Below are positions 25,459 to 34,123 of a stretch of DNA of 53,534 bases, in pieces. A model generated the notes under the pieces. The model searched no databases. It saw only the letters and a program-made list of their open reading frames with translations, and was not told where the DNA came from. A program made the position numbers and the translations under genes. Every line of letters begins with the position of its first letter. The stretch's first letter is position 1. Source of the DNA: Bacteroidota bacterium. GTDB lineage: Bacteria > Bacteroidota > Rhodothermia > Rhodothermales > Rubricoccaceae. Location of the stretch: NCBI GenBank assembly GCA_039821555.1, contig JBCBNX010000023.1, forward strand, positions 1-53,534, given 5' to 3'.

Positions 25459-26406
25459 ATGGCCGCCCGCCGCCCGCCGCCCCCCTCCTTGCTTTTCATG
25501 GGCACGCCGGACTTCGCCGTGCCGTCGCTCGACGCGCTCGTGGAGGCGGGCTACCGGCCGACCGTGGTGACAGGCCCGGACAAGCCACGCGGGCGCGGGC
25601 AGAAGCGCTCGCCGACCGCCGTGAAACGTGCTGCCGAGCGCCACGGCCTCGACGTGTGGCAGCCTGTCTCGGTGAAGGACCCCGCCTTTGCGGAGCAGGT
25701 GCAGGCGCTCGCCCCGGACATCATCGTGGTGGTGGCGTTTCGCATCCTGCCACCCGCGGTCTATGAGGCGGCTCGGCTCGGTGCGTTCAACCTTCACGCG
25801 TCGCTGCTCCCTGCCTACCGCGGCGCGGCGCCGATCAACCGCGCGCTGATGGATGGTGTGACGCAGACCGGCGTGACCACGTTCTTCCTCCAGCGCCGTG
25901 TGGACACCGGCGCGATTCTCCTCCAGCGCGCCGTGCCGGTGGGGCCGGACACGACGGCGGGCGAGTTGCACGATACGCTCGCTGAGGTCGGGGCGGAGGT
26001 GGTCGTGGACACCGTGCAGCGCATCGAGGCAGGCGAAGCCGTCGGGCAGCCGCAGGACGACACGCTCGCCAGCCCGGCCCCGAAGCTGTTCAAGGAGGAC
26101 GCCGAGATCGACTGGACGCAGCCCGCGGAGGCCGTCCACAACCATATCCGGGGCCTCGCGCCCTATCCCGCCGCGTGGACGACCTGCGCGGGCGAGACCT
26201 GGAAGCTCTACTGCTCGCGTGTGGCCGAGGGCGAGCCCAGCGGACAGCCAGGCGAGGTGCTCGATGTGGACGGCCGCCTGCTGATCGCCTGCGGGGCGGG
26301 CGCCGTGGAGGTGCTGGAAGTTCAGCGTCAGGGCAAGCGCCGCATGGCGACGAGTGCCTTCCTCAACGGCATCGACCTGCAGCCAGGCGTTTACCTCGGG
26401 GGCTGA
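25459..26406 (+). CDS. fmt: Methionyl-tRNA formyltransferase
   Basis: 315 residues from ATG 25459, the same length as E. coli Fmt. The N-terminal Rossmann core starts at LLFMGTPDFAVPSLDAL. The formyl-folate site is NLHASLLPAYRGAAPINRAL, and GVTTFFLQRRVDTGAILLQ follows; the C-terminal OB-like domain is present (APYPAAWT to the end). It formylates initiator Met-tRNA. An in-frame ATG at 25438 (seven codons longer) lies against a terminator T run, so I prefer 25459. Confidence 0.93.
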   Translation: MAARRPPPPSLLFMGTPDFAVPSLDALVEAGYRPTVVTGPDKPRGRGQKRSPTAVKRAAERHGLDVWQPVSVKDPAFAEQVQALAPDIIVVVAFRILPPAVYEAARLGAFNLHASLLPAYRGAAPINRALMDGVTQTGVTTFFLQRRVDTGAILLQRAVPVGPDTTAGELHDTLAEVGAEVVVDTVQRIEAGEAVGQPQDDTLASPAPKLFKEDAEIDWTQPAEAVHNHIRGLAPYPAAWTTCAGETWKLYCSRVAEGEPSGQPGEVLDVDGRLLIACGAGAVEVLEVQRQGKRRMATSAFLNGIDLQPGVYLGG

Positions 26407-26561
26407 TCTCCAGGAGTGCTATGCGTCGTGGGGCCGTTCTTCACAACAAAGCGAAGGGCGCAGCTTGCACAACGTCCGAAGCGCACTGGTAGTTTGGACT
26501 CGTTCTTCGAGGTAGCGTGTGACGGCGGTCGCGCGCCAGGTCACCCAGCGGCGATTGCCCG

Positions 26562-27836
26562 ATGCCCGACGTGCCCCACTCCAACGATTTGACTTCGCCT
26601 GGCGCGCAGCCAAGGACACACGCCCCGTCGGTGTCCGATCCTGAGCGCTTGCAGCGGGCGCGAGCGCGCATGGAGACGCATGCGCCTGTCCACCTCCAGG
26701 AGCTCGCGGCGCGCGCTGAGGCGAGGCTAGGCCCTGGCGCCTCGGTCGAGCGCGCTGCGCTGATGCTCGCCCTCAGTGCAGAGCACACGGACTTCTTCCC
26801 CGGCATTGGGCTGTATCTCCCACTGCCGGGTGGCGTCGCCGTGGCTGCGCGCCCTGCGTCGGAGACATCAGTCACGGTCGAAGTGCCGCGTGTGTATGGC
26901 TATACGGGTGTGGCCTCCAGTGCCCAAGAAGCCGTCGTCACGGGCGCCAGCGAGGCTGTGGCGGCGGCCGTGGTGCGCCTCGCCGCTGAGATTGCCGGGC
27001 AGCCTGTCGAGGCTAGGGTGGAGATGTCGGCGCCCGCATGCGGGGAGAGCCTCGTCGCCGCGGTTGCGGTGGCTGCCGTGCAGGCGATTGCGTCCGCATC
27101 GGGCGCGCCGCTCGGGCGCGCGGCGCGGCTTGCCCGTGCGCAGCAGGTGGCCGAGCACCACGTCAAGCGCGTGTTCGGCGTGGCCTCATGCGTAGCCGCC
27201 CTCGACGGGGCACCGCCGCAACTCCTGCTCGTTAACGGCGCGGCGCTCACCAGCGAGCCGCTCGACCCGCCCCCGCGCGACGAGTTGGTGTGGGGACTCG
27301 TCCATGTACCCCGGGCACCGGCGTCCGATGCCCCGCGTGACTTCTTCAAGCTACGCACCGCCCAGGTGCAGGCCGCCACACTGCTGCTCCAGACGAACGC
27401 GCCCCGCATCGGGCTGCCCCGTCCGGTCACCCTGCGCGACATCGAGCACCGGCACCTCAGTGATGTGCTCGGGCTGCTCCCCGATGATCACCAGCCCGTC
27501 GTGCGCCACCTCGTGGGCGAGGGGAAGCGCATCGCGCGGCTCCTGATGGCGCTGCGCCGCCGCGATGGCCAGGTCCTCGGCGCGACACTGCTCGTCTCCC
27601 ACGCCTCCCTACGTGAGGACTGGGGCTTGGACACCTGGGGACGTACGGCAGAAGCCGTTGCGTTTCTGCTGGAACAAGGGTCGGGCTTTGAAGGCATCTA
27701 CGGCATGCGGCAGACGGGGACGGGCGGCTGCGTGCTCGTCGTCGGGCGGCCCTACCTGCTGCCGGCGTTCCTCGACACGCTCGCTGGGCGCTACGAGGCC
27801 GCCTACGGCGAAGCGCTCCACACGCTGGTGCTCTAG
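26562..27836 (+). CDS. Degenerate galactokinase-like GHMP-fold protein
   Basis: 424 residues that align in outline to galactokinase but with damaged catalytic motifs. SAEHTDFFPGIGLYLPLPGG corresponds to the galactose-binding GEHTDYNGGFVLP region. The ATP loop, normally PxGxGLSSSAA, reads APACGESLVAAVAVAAVQ. Motif 3, normally GAGFGGC, reads RQTGTGGCVLVVG. The HTD and TGTGGC remnants support common descent; loss of the loop's glycines and serines suggests it does not phosphorylate galactose in the ordinary way. It may be a regulator, a binding protein or a kinase of changed substrate. It lies 155 bp after fmt. Confidence 0.6.
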   Translation: MPDVPHSNDLTSPGAQPRTHAPSVSDPERLQRARARMETHAPVHLQELAARAEARLGPGASVERAALMLALSAEHTDFFPGIGLYLPLPGGVAVAARPASETSVTVEVPRVYGYTGVASSAQEAVVTGASEAVAAAVVRLAAEIAGQPVEARVEMSAPACGESLVAAVAVAAVQAIASASGAPLGRAARLARAQQVAEHHVKRVFGVASCVAALDGAPPQLLLVNGAALTSEPLDPPPRDELVWGLVHVPRAPASDAPRDFFKLRTAQVQAATLLLQTNAPRIGLPRPVTLRDIEHRHLSDVLGLLPDDHQPVVRHLVGEGKRIARLLMALRRRDGQVLGATLLVSHASLREDWGLDTWGRTAEAVAFLLEQGSGFEGIYGMRQTGTGGCVLVVGRPYLLPAFLDTLAGRYEAAYGEALHTLVL

Positions 27837-27966
27837 GCTGCCCCGTGGCTGACAGCTTAAGCGCGTGAATGTGCGTCGCGCGGGACAGGCAGGAGCAGAC
27901 CGCTGATAGTCGATGGCCTAGCCCGTACTTTCTGCGGTCTACCCACCCACAACCCTGTCATTCCCT

Positions 27967-29547
27967 ATGGCTTCCTCGCCGCAAGACGCGCCCTCGCCGC
28001 AGCCTCCTGAAAAGCAGGCAGGTCTGATCAACCGCCTGCTCGGTGGCATCGAGACGGTCGGCAACAAGCTGCCCGACCCAGCGATGCTCTTCCTCGCGTC
28101 GCTGATCATCGTCTGGATCCTATCGGCCCTGCTCTCGCCCATCGAGTTCGCAGACATCAACCCGCGCACGGGCGAGCCGCTCCGCGTAGACAACCTGCTC
28201 ACCGGCACCGCGCTGACGACGTTTCTCTCGCAGATGGTGACCATCTTCACGAGCTTCGCGCCGCTCGGTGTCGTCCTCGTGGCAATGCTCGGTGTGGGCG
28301 TCGCCGACGAGGCAGGCTACTTCAACACGAGCATCAAGCTGCTGCTCGGGCGGACCGCGAAGAGCCTGCTCACCCCGATGGTGATCTTCGTGGGCCTCAT
28401 CAGCCACAGCGCCATCGATGCGGGCTACGTGCTCGTGATTCCGCTCGGTGGCATCATCTTCTACGCGGTCGGCCGGCACCCGCTCGCGGGTATCGCAGCG
28501 GCCTTCGCAGGCGTCTCTGGCGGTTTCAGCGCGAACCCGGTGCCGTCGGCCCTCGACCCGCTCCTGCAGGGCTTTACGCAGCCCGCCGCGCAGATCATCG
28601 ACGCGGACATCCTCGTCAACCCACTCAACAACTACTTCTTCACGGCGACCTCGAGCATCCTCATCATCGCGCTCGGGTGGGCCATCACGGACAAGATCGT
28701 CGAGCCGCGCCTGAACGCGACCGCGCCGGTGGACGACGACGCGGAGGAGGCGCCCGACATGAGCACCATCAGCCCGACCGAGAAGCGCGCCTTCTGGGCC
28801 TCGACGGCGGCGCTCGTGATCGGGATGGGACTGCTCGTCCTCTCGCTGCTGCCCGAGAACTCAGCCTTCCGCGACGCCAACGGCTCGCTGAACTCGTTCC
28901 AGGCGCCGATCATGCAGTCGATCGTGCCGCTGATCTTCCTGCTGTTCCTGATCCCGGGCGTGGTCTACGGCATCGTGGCGGGCGTCTTCAAAACGTCGAA
29001 GGATGTCGTGGACGCGATGACGAAGGCGATGGAGGGCATGGCCTACTACGTCGTGATGGCGTTCTTCTGCGCGCTGTTCGTGCACGCGTTCAACGTGTCC
29101 AACATCGGTGCGCTGCTCGCGGTGAAGGGCGCGGGCGTACTTAAGGCGCTCTCGCTGCCAGGCGGGTTGACCATCTTCGGCATCGTCTTCCTGACGGCGT
29201 TCGTGAACCTGTTCGTCGGCTCGGCGAGCGCGAAGTGGGCGCTCCTCGCCCCGATCTTCGTGCCGATCCTGATGGAAGTCGGCATCTCGCCGGACCTCAC
29301 GCAGGCCGCCTACCGCGTGGGCGACTCGTCGTCGAACATCATCACGCCGCTGATGCCCTACTTCCCGCTCGTGGTGGTCTACTGCCAGCGCTACGTGAAG
29401 TCGACCGGCATCGGCACGCTGACGTCGATCATGCTGCCCTACAGCGCGGTCTTCCTCGTTGCGTGGTCGCTGTTCCTGCTCGCCTACTGGATGCTTGGCC
29501 TCCCGCTCGGCCTGCAGGCGTCGTACACGTTCCCGGCCACACCGTAG
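27967..29547 (+). CDS. AbgT-family transporter
   Basis: 526 residues, about 11-13 membrane spans. Family blocks: a cytoplasmic N-terminus then RLLGGIETVGNKLPDPAMLF, the re-entrant SHSAIDAGYVLVIPL, GGFSANPVPSALDP (AbgT binding site), and a C-terminal VGSASAKWALLAPIFVPI, then YRVGDSSSNIITPLMPYFP. AbgT takes up p-aminobenzoyl-glutamate; homologues MtrF and YdaH export sulfonamides and PABA. Which direction applies here is unknown. A strong terminator follows. Confidence 0.92.
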   Translation: MASSPQDAPSPQPPEKQAGLINRLLGGIETVGNKLPDPAMLFLASLIIVWILSALLSPIEFADINPRTGEPLRVDNLLTGTALTTFLSQMVTIFTSFAPLGVVLVAMLGVGVADEAGYFNTSIKLLLGRTAKSLLTPMVIFVGLISHSAIDAGYVLVIPLGGIIFYAVGRHPLAGIAAAFAGVSGGFSANPVPSALDPLLQGFTQPAAQIIDADILVNPLNNYFFTATSSILIIALGWAITDKIVEPRLNATAPVDDDAEEAPDMSTISPTEKRAFWASTAALVIGMGLLVLSLLPENSAFRDANGSLNSFQAPIMQSIVPLIFLLFLIPGVVYGIVAGVFKTSKDVVDAMTKAMEGMAYYVVMAFFCALFVHAFNVSNIGALLAVKGAGVLKALSLPGGLTIFGIVFLTAFVNLFVGSASAKWALLAPIFVPILMEVGISPDLTQAAYRVGDSSSNIITPLMPYFPLVVVYCQRYVKSTGIGTLTSIMLPYSAVFLVAWSLFLLAYWMLGLPLGLQASYTFPATP

Positions 29548-29587
29548 CGACCGGCGCACGTCGCACAGGCTCGGCACGATTAACGAG

Positions 29588-29640
29588 AAGCGGGCCGGAG
29601 ACATGCTCTCCGGCCCGCTTCTGTGTTTTACTGTGTTTTC
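29588..29640 (+). terminator. 14-bp perfect terminator hairpin
   Basis: AAGCGGGCCGGAGA (29588-29601) and its exact complement (29607-29620) flank CATGC, followed by T-rich CTGTGTTTTACTGTGTTTTC. It separates AbgT (+) from the convergent dehydrogenase gene that stops at 29661 (-). Confidence 0.92.
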
Positions 29641-29660
29641 TATCTAGCGCGGCCTACTGC

Positions 29661-30824
29661 CTAGCGCGGCGGCGCGATGTCTTCCCAGTGCGTCTCGACG
29701 TGGAGGCCGCGGCGCTCCAGGTCCTCGAAGAAGCGGTCCTTGGGGATGAGGCGCTCCGGCGGGGCGGCGCCGCCCTCCTTCGGCACCGCGCCCTGCGCGA
29801 TCAGCGTGGCGATGGTGGCCGTGGCAAAGGCCGTGCAGCGGCGCATCGCCGAGAGGTCCGTATGCTCGTCGTAGCGCGCGACCATCTCGTAGGTGAGGCG
29901 CTTCCACGCATCGCCCTGGCGGCCCGTGATCTTGATGCGCAGCAGAACGGCGTCCTCGTAGGTGCCGCCGAGGCGCTTACGGATCTGCCGGGTGAGCACG
30001 TCGCGGTAGGTGAGGTGCGTCCGCACATCGATGGAGCGGTCCTCGGCGAAGCCCAGCCCCACGAGCACGCGCATCGCGTCGGCGTGGCCGGGGTAGCGCA
30101 GCAGCTTCGCGTCGAGGGTGCGCACGCGGCCCTGGAGGTCCTGCGGGAGCGTCGAGAGCATGCCCGACGTGTAGAACGCCTCCAGTTCGCCGAACGGCTC
30201 GGGGAAGTCCACCCGCTCGATGTCGGAGAGCGGCTCGACGTGCGTGAGGTGGCCGTCGCGGATGATCGTCGCGGGGTGCGTATAGTCGCTGAGGAGCTTG
30301 TCGGCCGAGTGCGCGAGGCGGTAGTTGAAGGGCGGCTCCGGGTTGACCGGCACGTCGCCGCCGCGGATGATGGCGCTGTCGACCTCGTCGAAGAACTCGA
30401 TCCCGCGCATCGTGAGGATGTTGCTCAGGCCCGGCGCGAGGCCGCAGTTGGGGACCACCCACCGGGCACGGTTCTGCGCTTCTTCGCTGAGCGCGAGCAG
30501 CTGCTGCGCGATGGTTTCGTTGCCGCCAAGCTCGCAGAAGTGCGCGCCGTTGCGGATCGAGAGCTCGGCCAGCATCGGGTTCAGCTCCGGGGCCACGCAC
30601 GAGATGACGACGTCGCTGTTGGCCACGATGTTGTCGAGCGTCTGCGCGTCGCGGGCGTCGACTTGGTAGCAGCGGGTCTTGTCGCCGGGGAGCGCTTCGC
30701 GGATACGGCGGAGAACGCCGGGGCGCGATTCGCAGACGCGCACACGGGTGACATCAGGACGGCGGGTGAGGTCGAACGCGATGGCGGAGCCAATGGCGCC
30801 AGCCCCGATGACCGTAATACGCAT
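29661..30824 (-). CDS. Saccharopine dehydrogenase family protein
   Basis: 387 residues. N-terminal NAD(P)-binding Rossmann fold RITVIGAGAIGSAIAFDL and the family acidic residue VCESRPG; then DVVISCVAPELNPMLAEL and CELGGNE; a catalytic-domain block NCGLAPGLSNIL. Related enzymes oxidise saccharopine or reduce related imines (lysine metabolism), and carboxynorspermidine synthase is similar; the substrate cannot be told. ATG 30824 begins the Rossmann motif. It has a TATGTT -10 with an operator-like palindrome just downstream (30966-30979), so it may be repressed by a LacI-type regulator. Confidence 0.88.
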   Translation of the reverse strand: MRITVIGAGAIGSAIAFDLTRRPDVTRVRVCESRPGVLRRIREALPGDKTRCYQVDARDAQTLDNIVANSDVVISCVAPELNPMLAELSIRNGAHFCELGGNETIAQQLLALSEEAQNRARWVVPNCGLAPGLSNILTMRGIEFFDEVDSAIIRGGDVPVNPEPPFNYRLAHSADKLLSDYTHPATIIRDGHLTHVEPLSDIERVDFPEPFGELEAFYTSGMLSTLPQDLQGRVRTLDAKLLRYPGHADAMRVLVGLGFAEDRSIDVRTHLTYRDVLTRQIRKRLGGTYEDAVLLRIKITGRQGDAWKRLTYEMVARYDEHTDLSAMRRCTAFATATIATLIAQGAVPKEGGAAPPERLIPKDRFFEDLERRGLHVETHWEDIAPPR

Positions 30825-31147
30825 GGAGGAAGGGCGGGTACCGAAGCGGGAATTCTGGGAGATCCAGCCGGTCGTCCTCGGAAGCGAGCGGACGGTGGTG
30901 GACATAGGGCCGAAAAGATACGGGTGGTGGGGGACGCGCTCGCGCGAACGGCGAAAAAGACGCAGGTTAAGCGCTTACATGGCAACATACGACGCACGGA
31001 CCCGAATGCTCCAGCCCCTTCGCTCATCGCACAACGGTTACATTCAGGGACCGGGAAAATGGCGAGACGTGGAGACAGCGACGCTGTGGCCGCCTCAAGC
31101 CCTCTCCTCCCTGCCTCCCCTTTCTCCGTCTCTCCGGCTCGTAACCC
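30825..31147. other. 323-bp divergent gap, with a LacI-type operator
   Basis: The gap between the saccharopine-dehydrogenase-family gene (-) and leucyl aminopeptidase (+) holds the palindrome described next. No extra gene is seen. The minus-strand TATGTT at 30984-30989 is a candidate -10 for the dehydrogenase. Confidence 0.5.
30966..30979. promoter_or_regulatory. LacI/CcpA-type operator-like palindrome GTTAAGCGCTTACA
   Basis: Matches the cre-type consensus TGWAARCGYTWNCA at 12 of 14 positions on either strand. It lies about 5 bp after a minus-strand TATGTT, so it would cover the start site of the dehydrogenase transcript. Confidence 0.45.
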
Positions 31148-32674
31148 ATGACGCTCACGGTTCTCCACGCCGACCCGGCCACGCTCGAAGCGGACCTGCT
31201 CATCGTCCCTGACGATCCCAGCGAGGCCGAGCTGCCGCTGCGCGCCGCCTTCGGCGACGCCTATGCCCGCGCGGCCGACGATGCCGATCGCGGCACCGAG
31301 CCCGTTGTGTTCTATCCGCCCGCGCGGTCCGCCGACCGGATCGTGCTCTGCGGCCTGGGCCAGCCAGGCACCACCGGGACGGGGAGCGGCGCAGACACCG
31401 GCGATGAACTCGAGCGTCTCCGCCGGGCGGCCGGACGGGGCGGCAAGCTGGCGCGGAACTACAAGGCCACGCGCGTCGGCATCGTGCTGCCGCCGGGGCG
31501 CGGCTCCGAGGAAGCGGCAGCCCTCATCGAAGGCTTCGTGCTCGGGAGCTACCGCTACGAGCGCTACCGCACCACCGGCGAGCCCGTCCCCGAGATCGAG
31601 ACGCTCACGCTCGTCACCGAGCGCGAAGACGAGCCGGTCCGCCACGCCGCCGAGCGTGCCCTCGCCACCGCCCAGGCCACGTGCGCGGCGCGCGACCTCG
31701 TCAACACGGTCGCCGCTGATCTCACCGCCACGACGCTCGGCGAGGAGACGAAGGCGCTGGGCAAGGCGCATGGCTTCTCGGTGGACGTGTGGAGCACGAA
31801 GCAGATCGAGGACGAGGGCATGGGCGGGCTGCTTGCCGTCAACCGCGGCAGCCTCGACGACCCGGCGTTCATCGTGCTGGAGCACAAGCCGGAGGACGCG
31901 CACAACGAGCGCCCCATCGTGCTCGTCGGCAAAGCGGTCACTTACGACACGGGCGGGCTCTCGCTCAAGCCTACGAAGAACTCGATGGACAAGATGAAGG
32001 CCGACATGGCGGGCGGGGCCGCGGTGATCGGGGCCGTGGCGGCGGCCACGCAACTCGGCCTGCCGCTGCACATCATCGGGCTCGTGCCGTCCACGGACAA
32101 CCGGCCGGGCGGCCGCGCCTACGTCCCCGGCGACGTGGTGACGATGCACGACGGCTCGACCGTGGAGGTGCTCAACACCGACGCCGAGGGCCGCATGCTC
32201 CTCGCCGACGCGCTGAGCTACGCCAAGCGCTACGATCCCGCGTTCTGCGTCTCCGTGGCCACGCTCACGGGCGCAGCCGTCGTCGCGCTCGGCACGAAGG
32301 TCGGCGCCGTCCTCACGAGCGCGACCGACGGGGCCGCCAACCGCCTCGATGCGTTCGTAGAGGCGGGACGCCGCACCGGCGACCTCGTCGCCCCGCTGCC
32401 GATGTACGACCTCTACGCGGAGCAACTCAAGAGCGACGTCGCCGACCGCACGAACGTCGGCGGGCGCGAGGCAGGCACCGTGACTGCGGCCAAGTTCCTG
32501 GAGCACTTCACGGGGTACCCCGAGGGCTATCCGTGGGTCCACCTCGACATCGCCGGTCCAGCGTTCATCGGCGAGCACCGGCCCTATGCCCCGAAGGGTG
32601 GCACCGGCTTCGGCGTGCGCCTGCTCGTGGATGTGCTCCGGCACTATGACCCGTCACTCGGCTTCGAGCTGTAA
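31148..32674 (+). CDS. pepA: Leucyl aminopeptidase (M17)
   Basis: 508 residues. The M17 signature NTDAEGRMLLADAL is at 343-356; metal and catalytic lysine K262 is in VGKAVTYDTGGLSLKP; DKMKADMAGGAAV and GYPEGYPWVHLDIAGPAF complete the site. The first 170 residues form the macrodomain-like N-terminal part. It removes N-terminal amino acids (often Leu) and works as a hexamer in the cytoplasm. A GWxTD gene follows 92 bp later. Confidence 0.95.
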   Translation: MTLTVLHADPATLEADLLIVPDDPSEAELPLRAAFGDAYARAADDADRGTEPVVFYPPARSADRIVLCGLGQPGTTGTGSGADTGDELERLRRAAGRGGKLARNYKATRVGIVLPPGRGSEEAAALIEGFVLGSYRYERYRTTGEPVPEIETLTLVTEREDEPVRHAAERALATAQATCAARDLVNTVAADLTATTLGEETKALGKAHGFSVDVWSTKQIEDEGMGGLLAVNRGSLDDPAFIVLEHKPEDAHNERPIVLVGKAVTYDTGGLSLKPTKNSMDKMKADMAGGAAVIGAVAAATQLGLPLHIIGLVPSTDNRPGGRAYVPGDVVTMHDGSTVEVLNTDAEGRMLLADALSYAKRYDPAFCVSVATLTGAAVVALGTKVGAVLTSATDGAANRLDAFVEAGRRTGDLVAPLPMYDLYAEQLKSDVADRTNVGGREAGTVTAAKFLEHFTGYPEGYPWVHLDIAGPAFIGEHRPYAPKGGTGFGVRLLVDVLRHYDPSLGFEL

Positions 32675-32732
32675 ACGGTATGGACGTGTCTGCGTGTGAG
32701 GGTGTGAAAGCGCAAAGTTCTTGCCCGGGTCT

Positions 32733-32764
32733 GCGTCCGCACGTCCGGACGTCTACACGTTCAC
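32733..32764 (+). repeat. Degenerate octad array before the second GWxTD gene
   Basis: Four 8-base units, GCGTCCGC, ACGTCCGG, ACGTCTAC, ACGTTCAC, run up to two bases before the ATG at 32767. The upstream 32701-32712 GTGTGAA-like sequence can pair with TTCACAC at 32760-32766, so an imperfect hairpin over the start codon region is possible. Confidence 0.4.
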
Positions 32765-32766
32765 AC

Positions 32767-34080
32767 ATGCGGCGCATCGCGACGTTGATGGGGTTGCTGG
32801 TCGTCACGGCTGCGCCCGCGACCTCGCAGGACGCTGCGGGCTGGGCCTTCGCGCCGCCCCCGGTGCAGCACGAGGCGATGGCGCTGCCGGTTGCGCGCGG
32901 CAACGCCATCGACGGGACGGCGCTGCTGTTTGCCGTGAGCGTGCCCTACCCGCGCCTCGCGTTCGCCCAGCGCGCCGACGGGCGCTACGAGGCCGATGTC
33001 AACGTCATCGCTACCGTCCAGGGTTCGGTCGCAACGGCCCCGGGAGGGCGCCTCTACCTCACCACCCTCACCGACGACTACGCCGCTACGCAAGACCCCC
33101 GGCAGCGGCACATCTCGCTCTTCGGCGTGCCGTGGGGCGCTGGCGTCTTCCCGAAGTACTTCCTGACGATCCAGCTTGCGCGCGGCAGCGACAGCCGCGA
33201 CGTGGAGGGTACGCTCGGGCACGTGCCCGACTTCGAGCAGCCCGCCATCGGGCACCCGGTCGTGGTCGAGCGGCCGTCGTCGCAAGAGCGGTCGGCGCTG
33301 ACGTTTCGGCTGGCGGCGGCGGGGCGTGCGGTGCCCTTCGACCGGCCAGCCGCCCTCCTCGTCCCGATGCACCTCCCAAGCACGGCAACGACGGTGCGCT
33401 TCACCCTGCGCGACGATAGCGGACAGACGCTGCGCTCCGACACGCAGCCCATGGCCACCCTGCCAGCTACGTTCGGCCTCGACCTCGGCAAGCTTGGCGC
33501 GGCGCCGGGCCAGATCGCGTTTGCCCTCGCGCCGTCGGGGACGCCGCTGCGCCTGGGCGTCTTCGACGTGTCAGCGCTGGACGAAGGCAGCTATACGGTC
33601 GAGATCGCGCTGCCCGGCACCGGTCTCGATCCGGTCAGAGAGACGCTGGCCGTCGTCTGGCCGACGAAGCCCCGCTCGATGCAGGACGAGGATGTCGCGT
33701 TCGAGGCTCTACGTGCCATCGCTGTGGACGACGAGATCCGGGAGATCAAGCGCGGGCGGGGGAACCGGAAGTGGGAGCGGCTGGCTGCGTTCTGGGACGA
33801 GCGCGACCCGTCGCCCGGAACGCCCTTCAACGAGCTCATGGCCGAGTTCTACGCGCGCGTGGACGAGGCCGCCGTCCGTTTTCGCACCACGCCGAACGGC
33901 CCACTCGACGGCTATGCGACCGAGCAGGGCCGCATGTGGCTACGCCAGGGGCCGCCTGCCAACATCGACCGCACGCTGCCCACGGGTGGCGGCCCGCGCG
34001 AGGTGTGGACCTATGCCGACGGGCGGCGCTACACCTTCGAGGCAACCGCCCCCGGCGAGCCGCTCCAGCGTGTAGACTGA
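32767..34080 (+). CDS. GWxTD-family secreted protein with a lost signature
   Basis: 437 residues. Signal peptide 1-18 (ATSQ). Middle beta-sandwich part, then the family core WERLAAFWDERDPSPGTPFNEL and AEFYARVDEAAVRF. The signature is changed: at 382-386 it reads GYATE where GWxTD is expected, followed by QGRMWLRQGPP and EVWTYADGRRYTFEA. So this is a diverged paralogue of the 23997-25355 product. The signal peptide and overall design are kept, so it is probably still exported. Function unknown. Confidence 0.85.
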   Translation: MRRIATLMGLLVVTAAPATSQDAAGWAFAPPPVQHEAMALPVARGNAIDGTALLFAVSVPYPRLAFAQRADGRYEADVNVIATVQGSVATAPGGRLYLTTLTDDYAATQDPRQRHISLFGVPWGAGVFPKYFLTIQLARGSDSRDVEGTLGHVPDFEQPAIGHPVVVERPSSQERSALTFRLAAAGRAVPFDRPAALLVPMHLPSTATTVRFTLRDDSGQTLRSDTQPMATLPATFGLDLGKLGAAPGQIAFALAPSGTPLRLGVFDVSALDEGSYTVEIALPGTGLDPVRETLAVVWPTKPRSMQDEDVAFEALRAIAVDDEIREIKRGRGNRKWERLAAFWDERDPSPGTPFNELMAEFYARVDEAAVRFRTTPNGPLDGYATEQGRMWLRQGPPANIDRTLPTGGGPREVWTYADGRRYTFEATAPGEPLQRVD

Positions 34081-34123
34081 CCACCGAACGCGATCCCCGC
34101 CACACGCCCCATCACGCTCCATC

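Noticed and set aside
27852..27865. LacI-type operator before AbgT
   Set aside because: Only 10 of 14 positions match and the second half-site is broken.
29235..31151. 638-codon frame spanning the AbgT end, terminator and dehydrogenase gene
   Set aside because: It crosses a strong terminator and lies antisense to a clear NAD(P)-binding enzyme.
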